DNA of 64,000 nt from Hexactinellida sp. DTS-2022 (Eukaryota > Porifera > Hexactinellida). The stretch lies in contig JAPNXP010000001.1 in the NCBI GenBank assembly GCA_028753945.1, positions 1,488,001-1,552,000 on the forward strand, in the 5' to 3' direction. The translations under genes and the position numbers were made by a program. This document shows positions 21,517 to 34,600 of this stretch, piece by piece. The notes below the pieces were generated by a model. The model was not told the DNA's origin. It made no database searches and saw only the letters and a program-made list of their open reading frames with translations. How positions within the stretch are numbered: position 1 is the stretch's first letter; every line of letters starts with the position of its first letter.

Positions 21517-21703
21517 CAGGGGCGCCAAGAGGGGGGGGTAGGGGGGGCAGTTGCCCCGGGGCCCGTGGATCTGAGGGGCCCGTGAAAATAAGGAAATCGT
21601 GTAAAAATGAACATTTGGGTTTGGGAAAGGTTCCAGAGGGGCCCATCATTATTGTTTTGCCCCGGGGCCCGCAAAGCCTCTGGTAATCCTCTCGGCGGCC
21701 CTG
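21517..21703. mobile_element. hAT-like MITE (CAGGGGCGCCAAGAGG termini)
   Basis: A 187-bp element with ends CAGGGGCGCC and GGCGGCCCTG and a perfect 8-bp direct repeat ggcgaaag (21509-21516 and 21704-21711). The interior has G- and C-runs like the elements at 6055 and 14354. Confidence 0.88.
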
Positions 21704-21959
21704 GGCGAAAGTTATTACAAAATTTAACTATTGTACTTTTTCCTTCTTCACAATTATTAAACCTTTATTCAGGAAAAAGCTCTCTACACTTTACTTCACC
21801 CACAATGGCAACTAACCCTCCACTGCGACGACCAACTGCTGGTAATTCAACCAGTCAACCAGTCTCTGTCTATGTCGAAGAACCATGGGTTGTTCGTTTG
21901 TTTACCACTACCCATCATGTTATTATCCTATTTATAATAAGATGATCTGAACTGAAGAT

Positions 21960-22800
21960 AAACAACACGGGTCATTTTCCTTTAGTACCAGTATCCTGTC
22001 TCGAGTAACCTTGACATCACGTGGCCCCTTAAACAAGCCTATTCCTAGCATGGAATGGAACTTGAGATCCTCAGTTAATACTTGTACTCTGTTGTTATTT
22101 TACTCACAAACATAAACTTAGTTCTCTCTGACACATCTAAACCCCTTGGATAGCAAAACTGTAACTCTGCAGTCCCATTTGTGCCTCACTCTTGATTAGT
22201 CGGCCTGTCAAGGAAATTTTGGTCCCCTTAGAAAATTGGTCCGGGGGGACCAAAATTTTCATGGAAATTTGGTCCTTCTGTGGAAAATTGGTCCCTCTGA
22301 GGTTTGTGTTTATTAGTCGCCGTGTTTACTAGAATAGTAGCCTAGGCAATTTTTCGTCTTATTGGGGATAAAAAAATTATGAATAAGCCTGTCACTGGAA
22401 AATTGGGCCCCAATAATTGATCCGGGACCAAAATTCCATGGAAAAATGGTCCTAGGACCAGTTTTCCATGGAATTTTGGTTCCCCGGACCAATTTTTTCG
22501 GGGACCAATTTTCCAGTGACAGGCCTTCTAGCGAGTACATATTCACACAATGACCAGTCTGTTGTGGCACTAACACCTTACCCCTGGTTACACAAATGCC
22601 ACGCGGACATTTGTTTTTCTCGGAGAACATGAACAGATAGTCTCCGCTACCAGAGAATGCCTGTACTCTGTTGTTGCTCTCGTCTGCTCGTAAATGTGTC
22701 CGGTTTCGTAATGCAAGGCTATGCCTCTGGGACAATTCAATTCTCCTGGAGCTTTCGTATTCGATGACTTCTTACAGCTATAGGCAGTAGGCAGCTGTTT
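21960..22800 (-). pseudogene. NHL beta-propeller protein remnant, copy 1
   Basis: Read on the minus strand, fragments give NRVQAFSGSGDYLFMFSEKN, CPRGICVTRGKVLVPQQTGH and further downstream the start of another blade. These are NHL-type beta-propeller blades such as those in TRIM-NHL proteins. The frame is broken by stops and by the MITE at 22202-22525. Confidence 0.7.
22202..22525. mobile_element. MITE with GGCCTGTCA termini and internal GGTCC repeats
   Basis: A 324-bp insertion, absent from the inverted copy near 57590. The ends GGCCTGTCAAGGAAA and complement of GGCCTGTCACTGGAAAA are inverted repeats. The interior is built of short units such as 'ggaccaattttcc' and 'tggtcc' in both orientations, so it can fold into many small hairpins. 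Confidence 0.7.
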
Positions 22801-23079
22801 GGCCTTGTAGTCCGGTACAATAGGCTTAATAATACCGTTTCACTTTTTGTACCAGTGTCATAGTAGAGCCTGTTCCCCTATATATTTGTTCCCCTAACAT
22901 AATTCCATAGGAAATACTGTTCCCTCATTTCATAAACTCTATTGCAAGCATTCTATTCTCAATCATATGTAATTCTGACTTTCGTAGGAATGTATTGGAG
23001 AACAAATCAGAGTGGCTGACGGACAATATCATTAAGCTATCAGGCGTTATTACGGATAAAGTATCCAATGCCAGCCAGG

Positions 23080-23640
23080 CCTTCAAGATACATTATTAGG
23101 TCAAACTCTAAACTTTAAGGTGATGGGGGATGAATTTGCACAAGTGTTACACTATGGTGGTAACCAATGGGTAACTGTTCCTACTGTTGGTTGTCCATCA
23201 TCTACAGTAAAGGTATGACAGTCTTTATTCTGAAATTCTCTCGTACACAAAACAACAAATACAAATATGTGTATTGCTAATGTGCAAGCAAACTGATATC
23301 AACCTTATTTATGTAGATAGATGTACTAAGACAAACAAACGGATGAGATTGCGGAATCTTTGCCCTGGTATTCGTCACAGCGTTATGTGCAGGAGAAGAT
23401 CCACAATTTCTACATTTCGAACAATGTTCGCTGAGGTCTCATCTCCCTACCTGTTTAGAGGAAGAAGACATGAAACCATTTTCATGCAAAAGAGTGAATA
23501 TATAACCACCAAATAATAGAAGAGAAAGAATGCGAATATTCTGCAGATGCCGAACACAGGAGGGAGGAAAAATGATTGCATGCGATGCTGCCAAGAGTGG
23601 TACCATTTTTGACTGTGTGCATATCAAAAAATTCTTCTAA
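23080..23640 (+). pseudogene. Ulp1-type (C48) protease with PHD-like finger, remnant copy 1
   Basis: Pieces in shifting frames give FAQVLHYGGNQWVTVPTVGC, around the catalytic His region of Ulp1-like proteases (Q here replaces the H seen in copy 2). Then comes a region matching ALVFVTALCAGEDP, where the catalytic-Cys motif is damaged, and finally CRCRTQEGGKMIACD, the first half of a PHD-like zinc finger. Such C48 proteases are often found in mobile elements. No intact frame remains. Confidence 0.65.
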
Positions 23641-24053
23641 AATTCTAGGGACTGGTATTGTTTTGACTCCAAGTAGGAAACAGTACTAATTATAATTAGC
23701 AGTATTATATTACTGTATATATTAATTTGTGTTTATTAGGAACAAATTAGTTTGTACTAGTAGTATAGAAAATATATATAATTTACAACTTTTCTACATG
23801 TTCTAGTAACCATAGTTCCATTTGTATTGAGGGGAACCTTATTTTATATTAGGCCATTTAAATAAATCACTTGACCGTCCCAATTTTACCCTCCGTCCGG
23901 TATATTTTATTATTATCTTATGAACATAAACGTGCAAAATAATAGCTATATAGTATAAACTTGTGTAAAGTACTCCTAATATGTTAATTTTTAAATTAAA
24001 CTGAAGTTTACATAATATTCGATCTCCCACACACAGCAGTGACTTTATATAAA

Positions 24054-27000
24054 ATGGCCACACATGAAGACTACCGTATGATACTCTCTACTACCGAAGA
24101 CAAGGAGCAGGATCTGTCAAACCTTGCTCCTTCTTCCCCAGATATCCCGGCTACTGACAATGAGAGCCTCTCTCAAGAAGAAGAGCCCATCGTGTATAGA
24201 GCGACGGGGGCAGGAGCACTGGACCTGCCGGGAGCGCTGCTAGAAGCGGTCGGGTCTGGCGAGCCTGTTGAGTACAACAAGATGAGCTCACATGGAGACG
24301 AGGGGGAGGAGAGGGGAGAGCTCACTCACGTGGTTACCGCACTCCCGCTACACGTCTGTCTAGACGAGATTGATGCAGAGCTGAATGAGAGTCTTGTTAG
24401 AGTAAGTTCAGATATAATCAAATTTATTGGGGGACAATCGAAGTTTATCGAACATATGTTTTTAAATTACCAGTTGAAATCTGATATCTCGAAACCTCAG
24501 GCAAATCAAAATCTGTTTGAGATAAGATAACGGCCATTTAATGCAATTAAAATATTAGTTAGTAATGTATAGGAAACTGAACAAAATCTAAGTTACTCAA
24601 ATTAGTTCGAAAATCTGATAAGTTAAGGGCTCTAATTTTTCAGGGAACAAGAAAAGCGTGCGAGATGGCAATGTTCTAGATAAAAGGTATTCGAGATAGC
24701 GAACAGTGTTTATCCTAATAGTAATTTTATGGAATTAAATTCGTTTGAGATAGCGGATGTCAACTGTATTTATAACATAATTATACCAGTGGTATTTGGG
24801 TCTCATAATCACGATTTCTAGCAATGTGGTTTGTACTTAACTTGAGTTCCTATTTAGATACAGGACATCTCCAGAGGTAGGCTGTGGAGGTACCAGAACC
24901 TACCAATCGTCCCGCCCCCCTCTCAGCAGAAGGAGAGACTGTTCCCCGAGGGCTCAGAGACCCAGAAGCTGGAACCGTTCATTGCGCCGGAAACAAACGA
25001 GTTGATAGAACTCGCATTGAATCCTGACGGGACTCCCGTGCGTCTGAACAGGGAACAGCTGGAGAGGATCAGAGAGGATGGAACTTTCGAGGTTTCTTCT
25101 AAGAACTTCCCAGGAGCTGTGCACCGCTGGAGAATATCACAGGTGCTACAGAAAGGGAGACATCCAGCCAACGAGGATATCAAGTACGCTTTCGCGAGAG
25201 CATACCACTTCACATGTATTGTTGCCAGGGACAGGATTATAGGGGATTCGTACAGTCTCAGGGATGCAATCAAGCATTTTGGCTGTTCTCTATATTTTGT
25301 ATATAACCTGCTGATTGGTGGACAACTGCGAATTTCAAAGTTCGACAGAGACAAGGCTCTGCTGTCTGCTCTGGTGAGAGGACTCACGACTGACTCTGTT
25401 ATTTCACTGACGGAGGAGAATAGAAGTAAAGTTATGAATCAAGTCAGGACCATGGATATCCTCTCTCAGAGACTCCCGTTGAAGGAGACAGCTGTGCCCC
25501 ATGTGTACGCAGACAGTAATGGTAACACAGTAAATGTGTTTAGCGTCTCTTCCTGCTGGGTCAGGGCTCTCGACGCGTCCGTGCGAAATCAGATATTCGC
25601 GAATGCTTGCGAAACTGCGAAAGAGAAATACCCTCCCGAGTTTGTGCAGGCACTGATTAGAGAGTTCCAGGAACAAGGGGTGTCTTGTGAGGAGATAAAC
25701 AGGATAGTTAGAGATAGGTTCGATGCAGACTTTCTAAACGAACTCGTCATCGCGTTCAAAGAGCATCCTTCTATAAACGACGTTATACCTCTGGGGCAGG
25801 GAGGAGTGATCGAGAGCTTCATAATGGGACTGGAAGCGGTTAAAGTATCTGTAAACGCTGAGAAAAGTAGGATAGAAGAGAGAGTTAACAGTTGCGTAGA
25901 GCAGCTGAAAAGAGACAAGTCTATCAGATCTAAATGTCCTGTTTGGATGGAAGAGCAAATTGTTAAAGCCACGAATGCGGCGGAAGTTCAGGAAAGTACT
26001 TTTGAAAATATTCGTCAGAGCTTTAGTTCCAACGCTAGCATTGGAAGCGAGTGGCTGTACTTTGTTAATATCTGTGAAGACTTCTTTCGTGATTTTCCTC
26101 GAATAAAGAGAGAAATCGACACGATAAGTTACAGTGTTGAAAGTGATTCACACAAGATTAGAATCTGGAATCCTAGAAATTACATTGTGGAAAGTATCCA
26201 AACAGGTAAGAGAAAGACAGATGTTTCTATCCAAGCAGCCTGTACTGGCTATAAAGTGTACGATGCTAAATATAGAATGGAGAAGTACCGTGAACATGAA
26301 GTGACAACCAAGTACCCAGGTTGGAGATGTAGGAACTTCTTTGTATCATGCTATACCTGGATAATGAATATTCTGTTTGTTTTGTTGTTAGCGCTCGTGC
26401 TGAAAGGTCCATTCAGTTTAAGTGGTCTCTTCCTATGCTACGAGCACGCAACAGAATATTCCATTGATGTGCACACAGGAAATATATACGTCTCCGGGAG
26501 AGGAAAGACTTTAGTGACTCGATTGGTTTCTCTGTGGAAATCCATCGGGGAGAAAAGACGCGAATTTGAGAGCAGACCTGACACTGGGTTTCTATCTAAG
26601 AATGTCACTAGAGTTCTTAACTGGTGCTATTACAATATAGTCTGGGGAGTTCTCGGCAGCATAGCGTTGACATTTTTCTTTATAATTATCTGTTCATTAG
26701 TGATAACGCTTGGGTTGGTGCTCATTGTAACTCTTCCCATTTGGTTCCTGGGGCTGCGAGTTTTCTTGGTGTTGGTCCGTTGGCTCTTCTACGACTGGGA
26801 GTACAAGGACCCTACTGGCTGCAATTCCCGTGGTTACATAATGCCGCTATTCTATCTCACTCTGTACAAACTGTTTGTTCGCGTTTTTTTACAGTTTATG
26901 TACGCGCTTGGTGTAATCTTGACGATGCCACTGGTCTCGTTACTATGGATAGCTGTGGCTATTGTTTTTAGGACATCCAGATTCCTGTGGGATGCAATAA

Positions 27001-28088
27001 TGTACTACTCTGTGATAAAGCGGAGGGGGCGTGTGCCTGTCATCGATTCTTTTGTGGCAAAGCGTATATCCGGGCCGGGGCTCGCCACCAGCTACTACCA
27101 CCAAATAGACCCTGCCCAGGCGCTAATAAAGCTAGAGTACGATTTGGAATCCAAGGAATTAGAGCTCTACTACAGCTTTATGAAATCTCTCATTGATATG
27201 CCCAGGCGAAACTATGTCAGGTTTTTAGAGAAGATTCTAAAACCTTTTGGTTACTCAAGTAAAAATGTTGCTGACACGAATGAGACGTATATGGAAATAA
27301 TTAAGCAGAAAGATGAGCTGATGCAGCAGCTTGAAACAGCTGTCAAAATCAGACGGTCGTCCTACGCACTGAATATCCACAGCGTGGAGCTTGGTAGCAT
27401 TAGAATGAATAAGGAAGATCTCGAACTTACTATAACGGTTGCTATGGAGGTTGTTGAAGAATTCTACAAAAAGAGAATACTGGCATATCCCGGTCAAACC
27501 ATGTTTGATATTTTCTCCAAACACGGGCTAGTTAGCGGGGACTGGGGGACTTTAGCTAAAACGGAATTAAAACATTCCTTCTCGCCTCAATTTCTCTCTC
27601 ATCTCCAAGATTCAGACGAGAGCTTTCACCTACAAGTTAACAGACTGCATGTTCACAAATATTTTAGAAATCTCCGTTATGGGATATCGCGACATGATCT
27701 GGACAGGGAGAGGCTCGTGGCAGTGGAGAAGAGCTACACTTTCCTACCAGGAATTGACTTGAAACCAAGGTACAGCGAGTCCTGGTTGCTGTCCGGATGT
27801 AACACTACCAAGAGGCAGGAAATAACCAAATATAATCCTGGTACGAATAAAGATGAAAAGTTACTATTTCCATCCTATTTTAATGACAAGATGATTATAT
27901 TTGCACATGTCGCTAACAACAGAGGCTGGGATAATATATTTAATATGGTTGATAATGGAGAGAGCGACGATAGTGACCTAAAGACTTATTTTAATAATTA
28001 TAGAGACACTTATCTCCAGATGGAAGATGTATACTATGGTGATGATCTGTCTGAAGTTGTTACGACATCAAATGAGTCGATTTTTTAG
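24054..28088 (+). CDS. Large multipass membrane protein of unknown function (two exons)
   Basis: Two exons, 24054-24401 and 24858-28088, join in phase 0 across a 456-bp intron with GTAAGT donor and TTTAG acceptor, giving about 1192 aa. The ATG at 24054 (AAAATGGCC) has a better context than the one 15 bases upstream. The N-terminal 115 residues are acidic and low in complexity. Then follow a globular cytosolic part of about 490 residues and a hydrophobic region with long helices at about 614-640, 705-760 and 781-825. A charged C-terminal half contains a probable coiled coil around KQKDELMQQLETAVKIRR. No domain is recognised; the QRRW motif of chitin synthases is absent. It may be a lineage-restricted membrane protein. 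Confidence 0.8.
24402..24857 (+). other. Spliceosomal intron (phase 0)
   Basis: Begins GTAAGTTCAG directly after the AGA codon ending exon 1 and ends in a pyrimidine-containing CTATTTAG before ATACAG. Reading into the intron from exon 1 meets a stop at 24530. Exon 2 is open from 24858, well before its first ATG-like codon. This is the only intron supported in the window. Confidence 0.75.
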
Positions 28089-28693
28089 AAGATTTTTTAT
28101 CTATTTATTTTTGTATATATATATATATATAGCATGGATATCAGTGACAAATATTTACATATTTCTGGAGGTTTGTTTTATCATTACAATCATATAACTT
28201 ATATTAGTTTTTCAATCTATTGGAGAAGGCGGGCCTGTTGGGGGGCACAGGCGACGATAATTTTAAACTTTGGAATAAATTATTTAATTTGACTTTTACC
28301 CCCCGATATACCTTTGCCGGGCTGTGAGGACCAACAATACAACTTTATATAATTTTGGACTGAAGTGTAATGAATGCACAAATTATTTAACCTTCTCTGT
28401 GTCAAGATAGTAGGTTTCATAATTCAAATGAATTAGGTTTGTGATAATGAGGTGAAAACGCCCAAATATTTACAAACCTTTCTTGTGAACTCGCAATTTT
28501 CTTGATTAATTAATTAATTATTTTAGGACTTAGTTTGCATTTTAAAATTAGAATTATATTGTATTGTATATTTCCGGATTAGGCTACTAGTAGTCCAGAA
28601 ATGTATTTTCTATACAAATCTACCTCTTGGGCTGAGACTCAATGGTGGCCTCTCCCCTAATGCTTTCTTTATTCCTATGTAGCTAGGTACGAG

Positions 28694-31600
28694 ATGACAG
28701 CTCTATCAGAGCCGACAGAGTTTGTGTATTATCCAGGAGACAGTGCTGAGGTGCTCTGTTGGTCTGAACCCGCTACGGTTAGGGAATTAGTTCTATTTAT
28801 ATCTCATCTCTCTCAAACCCAGTCAGATAAAGGGTGCGTGGAAAAACTTAACTTTCCTTCTTCTTACTACCTCGTACACACTAAGTGTAGTTTGGTGGTT
28901 GCACTAGACCTCAGCAGTTATATGTTTGTTCTGTTACGTAACCAGTCGAGCTATCTGTTGCTCTCACTTCTCCAGCGCCTGACTCACGTCCTGAAACAGC
29001 TCTGCGAGAACACCCTAATCGGATCTGAGGAGAGAGAACCTGTTATTGTACTCACTTTCATTATCTTCTCATTCGACAGGTCGAACACTGGGTTATTCTC
29101 CAAGGTTTTATTCCAGAAACTTGAACTGAGACAGAATACGGTAACCGAGTTAAGCGAGGAGATATATTCCGCAGTTTTGAGTTTTTATGGAAGTATGGAA
29201 TGCAGATCCCTTGAAACTTCGAACTCTCCGACTGCACAGAGCTCACTAGCAGACGTCCTGCAGCTGTGCATATACTCGTTTAACTTCCTTCCCTCTAATC
29301 AACACAGACACATACTCATGGCCTCACTGCCCATCATAGACTTCCCAGACATGCCAGCTAAGAACTACATCGTGACTCAGCTCCTGGAGAACCGTATCTC
29401 CTGTTCCTTTCTCTCCCCCCAGCCCTCCCAAGAGCTAGCCAGTCTCGGGTATTTGCCAAACTATTCTGCCATTCGATTCGTAGCGCGAGTCTCGCAAGGA
29501 GCTGTGTTCCATCCTGAAACTCAACCTTCAAGTTATTCTATTTCTGCCGATTCTAATAGTATATTGAATATTTTCCAAAAGTTGATTCTCACTACTTACT
29601 TCCAAACAAAGTGTGACAAGAATTACCTGATTGAATCTATATCTAGCAACAGTTATCCGCTCTACTCTAACAAGAGCGCATCATCCAAACCTGATGTGTT
29701 GCAGGTGTGCACACCTGCATCCCACCTGCTCACCTCTCTATTCCAGATCGGGTTCTGTTTGGATCCTGACGCATGCGACACTGTAGCTATCCAGCTGTCG
29801 AGACCATGGGATGAATCTACAGTGATATACATACAGCTTTCTGAGTTTAATTCTCAGGCAAAATCGCTTCCCTTGGAAGTGTACATTTCCTATTCTACTA
29901 ACCAACTTAGGCTGTTGGATATACAAGATTACTGTGTAGACTCTCGTAATAGAGATACGCTGACGTTTAGAACACAGCAAGTCGAAGTGTTTAGACAGTT
30001 CTACAAAGAATTGAGGCACAGGATTACTATTCTAGACCGTATCTACAATTCTAATTTAACTGTCGATGCTCACTCCTCTCTTATCGATGACTCCGTGACT
30101 GATCAACAGGAGCATTCTAAGAGACATCACCAATTCGGCCCTCTTAAATTGAAAGCGATCCTTCAGAACAAAGTTCAGCAGTGGCACACCTGGATGACCT
30201 CTTGTGTATTTCACCTCTCTCTGCAGACCCCCGGAGACAGCGACTTTATACACACAGCCCTGATTAAGTGGGGAGGCATTGAGGTAGGGGGCAGAGACTT
30301 CTACGTTGTTCAGTTCGAAGAGAATGAGAATTTCTGCTTTGTATCACTCGATGTTTCTTGTCCCCCCTTACTGAATCTTTATTTTGGTTTTCATTTCTCT
30401 CTCAGTAGAACCGAAATTAATGTAAAACTCGACACCTTTGTACAGAATATTCGAAATTATTTTAACGTACTAACCCCTAAAAGAAAACGTTCCAAATCAT
30501 ATCCCGATTCCCCCTTTGCTTTCAAGATTCCTTACCAGTTCCATACACGTGATATAGCAGATATTTTCCGTTTCAATTTCAAGAGAAATGGATTCATATC
30601 CTATGACATTATAAAGTGTTACTTTATTTCTCGATGTTTCTCTTTCCCTATGAATCCTGTAGGAGAAGAAGATCGCAAACTATTGCTACAAGTGGCTAAG
30701 CTATTCGTTATGAATAAAGTTAATGAAGGCTGGTCTGTTTTCAAATCCAATAGCTATACAACATTGTTCCAACAGTTGACAATCAAGAGTAGTATGAACT
30801 CACAGCACAAGGCTCTAGCATGTTATTTCCTATACCTTGAACAGGTTAAGTACACGTGGCAGCTAAAAGTTGATTTTTTTCTCGAACCGATAAAGGAATC
30901 TATATTCTCCAATAATCTCGATTTAAACAAAACGTCTACGATGGAACTTTTTGATGAGGTGGCTACTGTAGATATGAAAATGTTGGAGTGTGCATTGAAC
31001 TTCTCTACCATAGGATTTGGTTGCCAGACGAGTTTCGTTCCTAACTTGGAATGTTTACTTAGCAATTGTTCTACTCTCATATTTGACGCGCCGCTCTTTC
31101 TCGAGCAGGGCCCTCTCGAGGAGAGTCACAGGTTTAACGACCAGATAGTTAGCAGACTCATTGGCAAGCTGACCGACTCGTCCTGTCTGCAAACCAAGAT
31201 TGACGTCACTCTCATGACACTACCGATTTATAACACCATTTCCGAGACAGACCACTACCTAACGAATCTAATTTGTTTCTTCAAAGAACACACAGATATT
31301 CTGAACCGATTATTAATACATAAACTTGAGTTCAGATTTCTATATAAGATTGAGATAGATAGCTCCGAAGCTTATTTTATCGCAATGCCTACCTGCACAC
31401 AGAGCTTATCCCAGCACCTGAAAGATATGCCTAATTACTTCCCACTTCCCGACGTACAAACCTTTCCTATCATTATATACTACGTGGCAGTCGATAGAGT
31501 ATATGAGATACCTTCGTGCTATTTCTATGGAGCTAATAACGGGATGTACGGGCATCCTAGCATGCCGGTTCCGCTCAAGCATTTCCTTACTTACATTCAG

Positions 31601-34600
31601 GGAGAGTTTAACAAGAGTTTCGTAGATGTTGTGCTGTCCTATATTGCTGAGCGTTTGCCTATTGCGCCCACTGTTTTCCAAACCTGTCTCGATTACTGCA
31701 ATCAAGAAAGGTTCCATTCTTCCCTCGACTTAACAACTACGTTAAAGACGCTTTCTACTGTAACGGCTCTGAGGCCCTCTGTTTCTCTCAGTCTGGACAG
31801 ATTCCTCAAAGCCAAGTTGCCCTACTTCATTCCCTGCTCGCAAAAGAAGGGACTGTATTATTTCTCCATTGAGAAATTTGAAAAAATGTGCGAAAGCAAT
31901 ATGAAGTTGCGCGAAAAGATTTCCGTTACAGCTGACGTGAAGATATTTATCCAGCTAAGAACGAGCCTACTGCTTGAGTCCGGCCTGTGCGAGGACATGC
32001 TCCTGGAGGACCTCACTCTCCAGCAACGCTTTCTGCAAGAGGAAAACCCCATCCAGTCCGCTGTCCTGGGAATCGACTGCTACACATTTGATACTCAGCC
32101 TACTGAGTTCTCTATTATAGAGCGAGACAGCGAGAGAGCCTCTTCTTCCGGCAACAAGCAGACGAGTGAGCCGTACCTCTCCCTGCCCATCTCGCACTCC
32201 CGCACCAGCAGCCTCGACAGACGGGACCTCGCGAGGGAGAGTCTGCTCCCCGCGGACGCAGTGGAGGCTCAGATTCTCGTTAAGCTCATCAAGACCAACA
32301 ACAATACCAACTTTAACAACCAAATGTTGGACTTTACTCTGACGCATGACAGCCTGCTGACACATCTATTGGAGGAGACGCAGTGGCAAATAAATGACCT
32401 GACTGTCGCTGCTCTTTCCAACAATCTAACTTCCACTGCTCTCCTCCTGGAGATCGTAGACCACATAAAGCAGGGCGAGGAGCTGGGTAAGCTGACCTGC
32501 ACTATATACTGTCTCCACGAGAATATCACCTACTCGATGCTGGCACTCACGCCAGGAACGAAGGAGAGATTCATGGGGGAGCTGGACAACGGGATTCCGG
32601 GGTTTCGAGCTGACAAGTACGACTCGTACTACAACCTTAAGCTCATGGACGAGTCCTATGCCAGTCTAAGCTACTGGATTGTTATGGAGGTTTGCACCGA
32701 GCTGCCTAAAATAACTTTCTACATCCATTACAACAGCACTGACAGACAGGATTCTGGCCTCTCTTCTCGCTGGCTGTTCGAGCAGGGCAACCGAGCCGTG
32801 GAGTCGGTATGCAGGAAGGTGTTCCAGATCCTGCTCCTGCATGACCTGTACAGCAACAGGATTATGTACTCCCAGCTGTCTGTGGACTACCATCCCCTGG
32901 AGCTGGAGGAGGACGCCCTCTGCTTCTTCCAGTCCAACCTGGCCTGTCCGCACCAGTTCCAGTACTACATACCGGTGCATTGGCGGCTCGGACGCCAGGT
33001 CGCGCAGTCGCTCGCCAAAAAGTATTTGGAGTCCCTCAAGTGCAAGAATGCTAACTCTATTTACATTCTTGAAGAAGACATCGCCACTGATAGGATATAC
33101 TACATGTACATTAACACTGTTGATAAGGACACCGTGGGGACTGTGCTTAGTCTGCTTGAGAGCCGACTGGGCAGGGCCGAGGACGTTCTTCTGAGATTCG
33201 ATGTCTACGGGGTCCACACGCCAAGCAAACGCTACCAGGAATTAGTATTCAACAATATAGAAGATAAAATGTATAACGAGATCCTAACTAAGCTGTGTGA
33301 CTCGTTTAGCCAACAAGCAAATATCCAATTATTCGCGCAAGACGTGACCTTCCTACAGCCAGAGGCTAAAGTGGACAAACCAGAGGAAACTGCCACATTC
33401 TTTCTGCCCACTTTTGTTGAATTGAACCTGAGTAGCTTTGTGTACTATCTATTTCAGTATATTCACTCCACGTGCACACGTCTGAAGAAGAAGTGCTTTG
33501 CTCATGACGTATTCTTTCAACTCCCCTCCAACTATCCAGAGTGCAATTTAGTAGACTTAAGCGAGAATTTTTTCATTTCCGCTGAGCGGCCTATTCAGAC
33601 TCGTAGCATTATTCTAATAGGCGTTATCCTGGTTGAGAGTGCGAGTAGCAAGCCTCTCTCATTCAAGCAAGCCTTAGGGATAAAGCCTCAATCTTCCCCT
33701 TCAACATTTGATGCCGTTCTATCGGAGCTAGCGGGTTCTAGAGAGTTCGATAGCCGCTATAAAATCAGTGTTATGATGTGGCAACACGGAAATGCTGATT
33801 GCGAGAAGATGCGCGATAAAATCCTCAGTCATTGCTCTGCCGCCCTCTTTGATTTTGTTGTTGAGTATTACTTTCTGAGAATACCTTACTCGCCTAGATT
33901 TGAGTGTTATTGTGAAGTGCTGATTAAGACCAGCCTTGAGGCATCGCCAGTTGTTCACAAGGAACAGAGGACGAAGTCTACTTCAATGGGGGCTGTACAA
34001 CCCGACTCCAGAGACGATACTCCGTATGTGGACTTGCTGCTAAGCTACTGCTCTGGCGACTCCGCACAAGACAAATATGCCAATCCACTTGATCAAGAGT
34101 TCATAAAGGGCATTGAGTATTTCACTATCCACACTAGTAACTATAATACATCAACATTAAAGCGTTTGACAGGTGATCTACCTGGTACATTCACAGTCTC
34201 GCGGTTTTTCTCACTCCTCTTGAAACATTTGAACCCAATCTGTCGCTCTTTTGAATTCACTCAAGATCTCTTCCAGCAAGAATCAGAAGAAATCAATCGT
34301 TATTATAAAATAAATATTAATTCTATGTTAACCGATCCTCAGTCTATTTTCCCTACTAATCGATTCATTTTGATAATGCGTAGTCCTTACCATTGGTTAC
34401 AATGTAATAATACAATCGGAGAAGCGCGAGGCAAAAGAATTATTTCCAAGAAGATAGCTCACTTATCTTCTCACTCAACAGTTCTCAAGTACCCACTTGA
34501 TCCAAACAGTGAGAACCTTTCCCGTGATGAGCCATTCTTCGACACATTCAGGCAGTATAATTCTGATGACGTCATACCGCGACAATCCTTTATTTTATTC

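Larger units (their letters stand above)
21868..23670. repeat. NHL/Ulp1-PHD repeat, copy 1
   Basis: About 1.8 kb that recurs in inverted orientation at 56447-57890. It carries remains of an NHL-repeat protein on the minus strand and of a Ulp1-type protease with a PHD-like finger on the plus strand. A 324-bp MITE (22202-22525) is inserted here and absent from the other copy. A short segment at about 23860-23935 is also shared, inverted, with 58485-58560, but not in collinear order. Confidence 0.85.

Noticed and set aside
22313-22735. A 140-codon minus-strand gene
   Set aside because: It runs from the MITE at 22202-22525 into the NHL remnant; the C-terminal half is MITE sequence, so it is not a real coding unit.
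24054-28088. Chitin synthase or other polysaccharide synthase
   Set aside because: The arrangement of helices suggested it at first, but no D,D,D / QRRW glycosyltransferase motifs are present.
32666-33217. A 183-codon minus-strand frame inside SZT2
   Set aside because: Antisense of the GC-rich block; no motif, no independent support.
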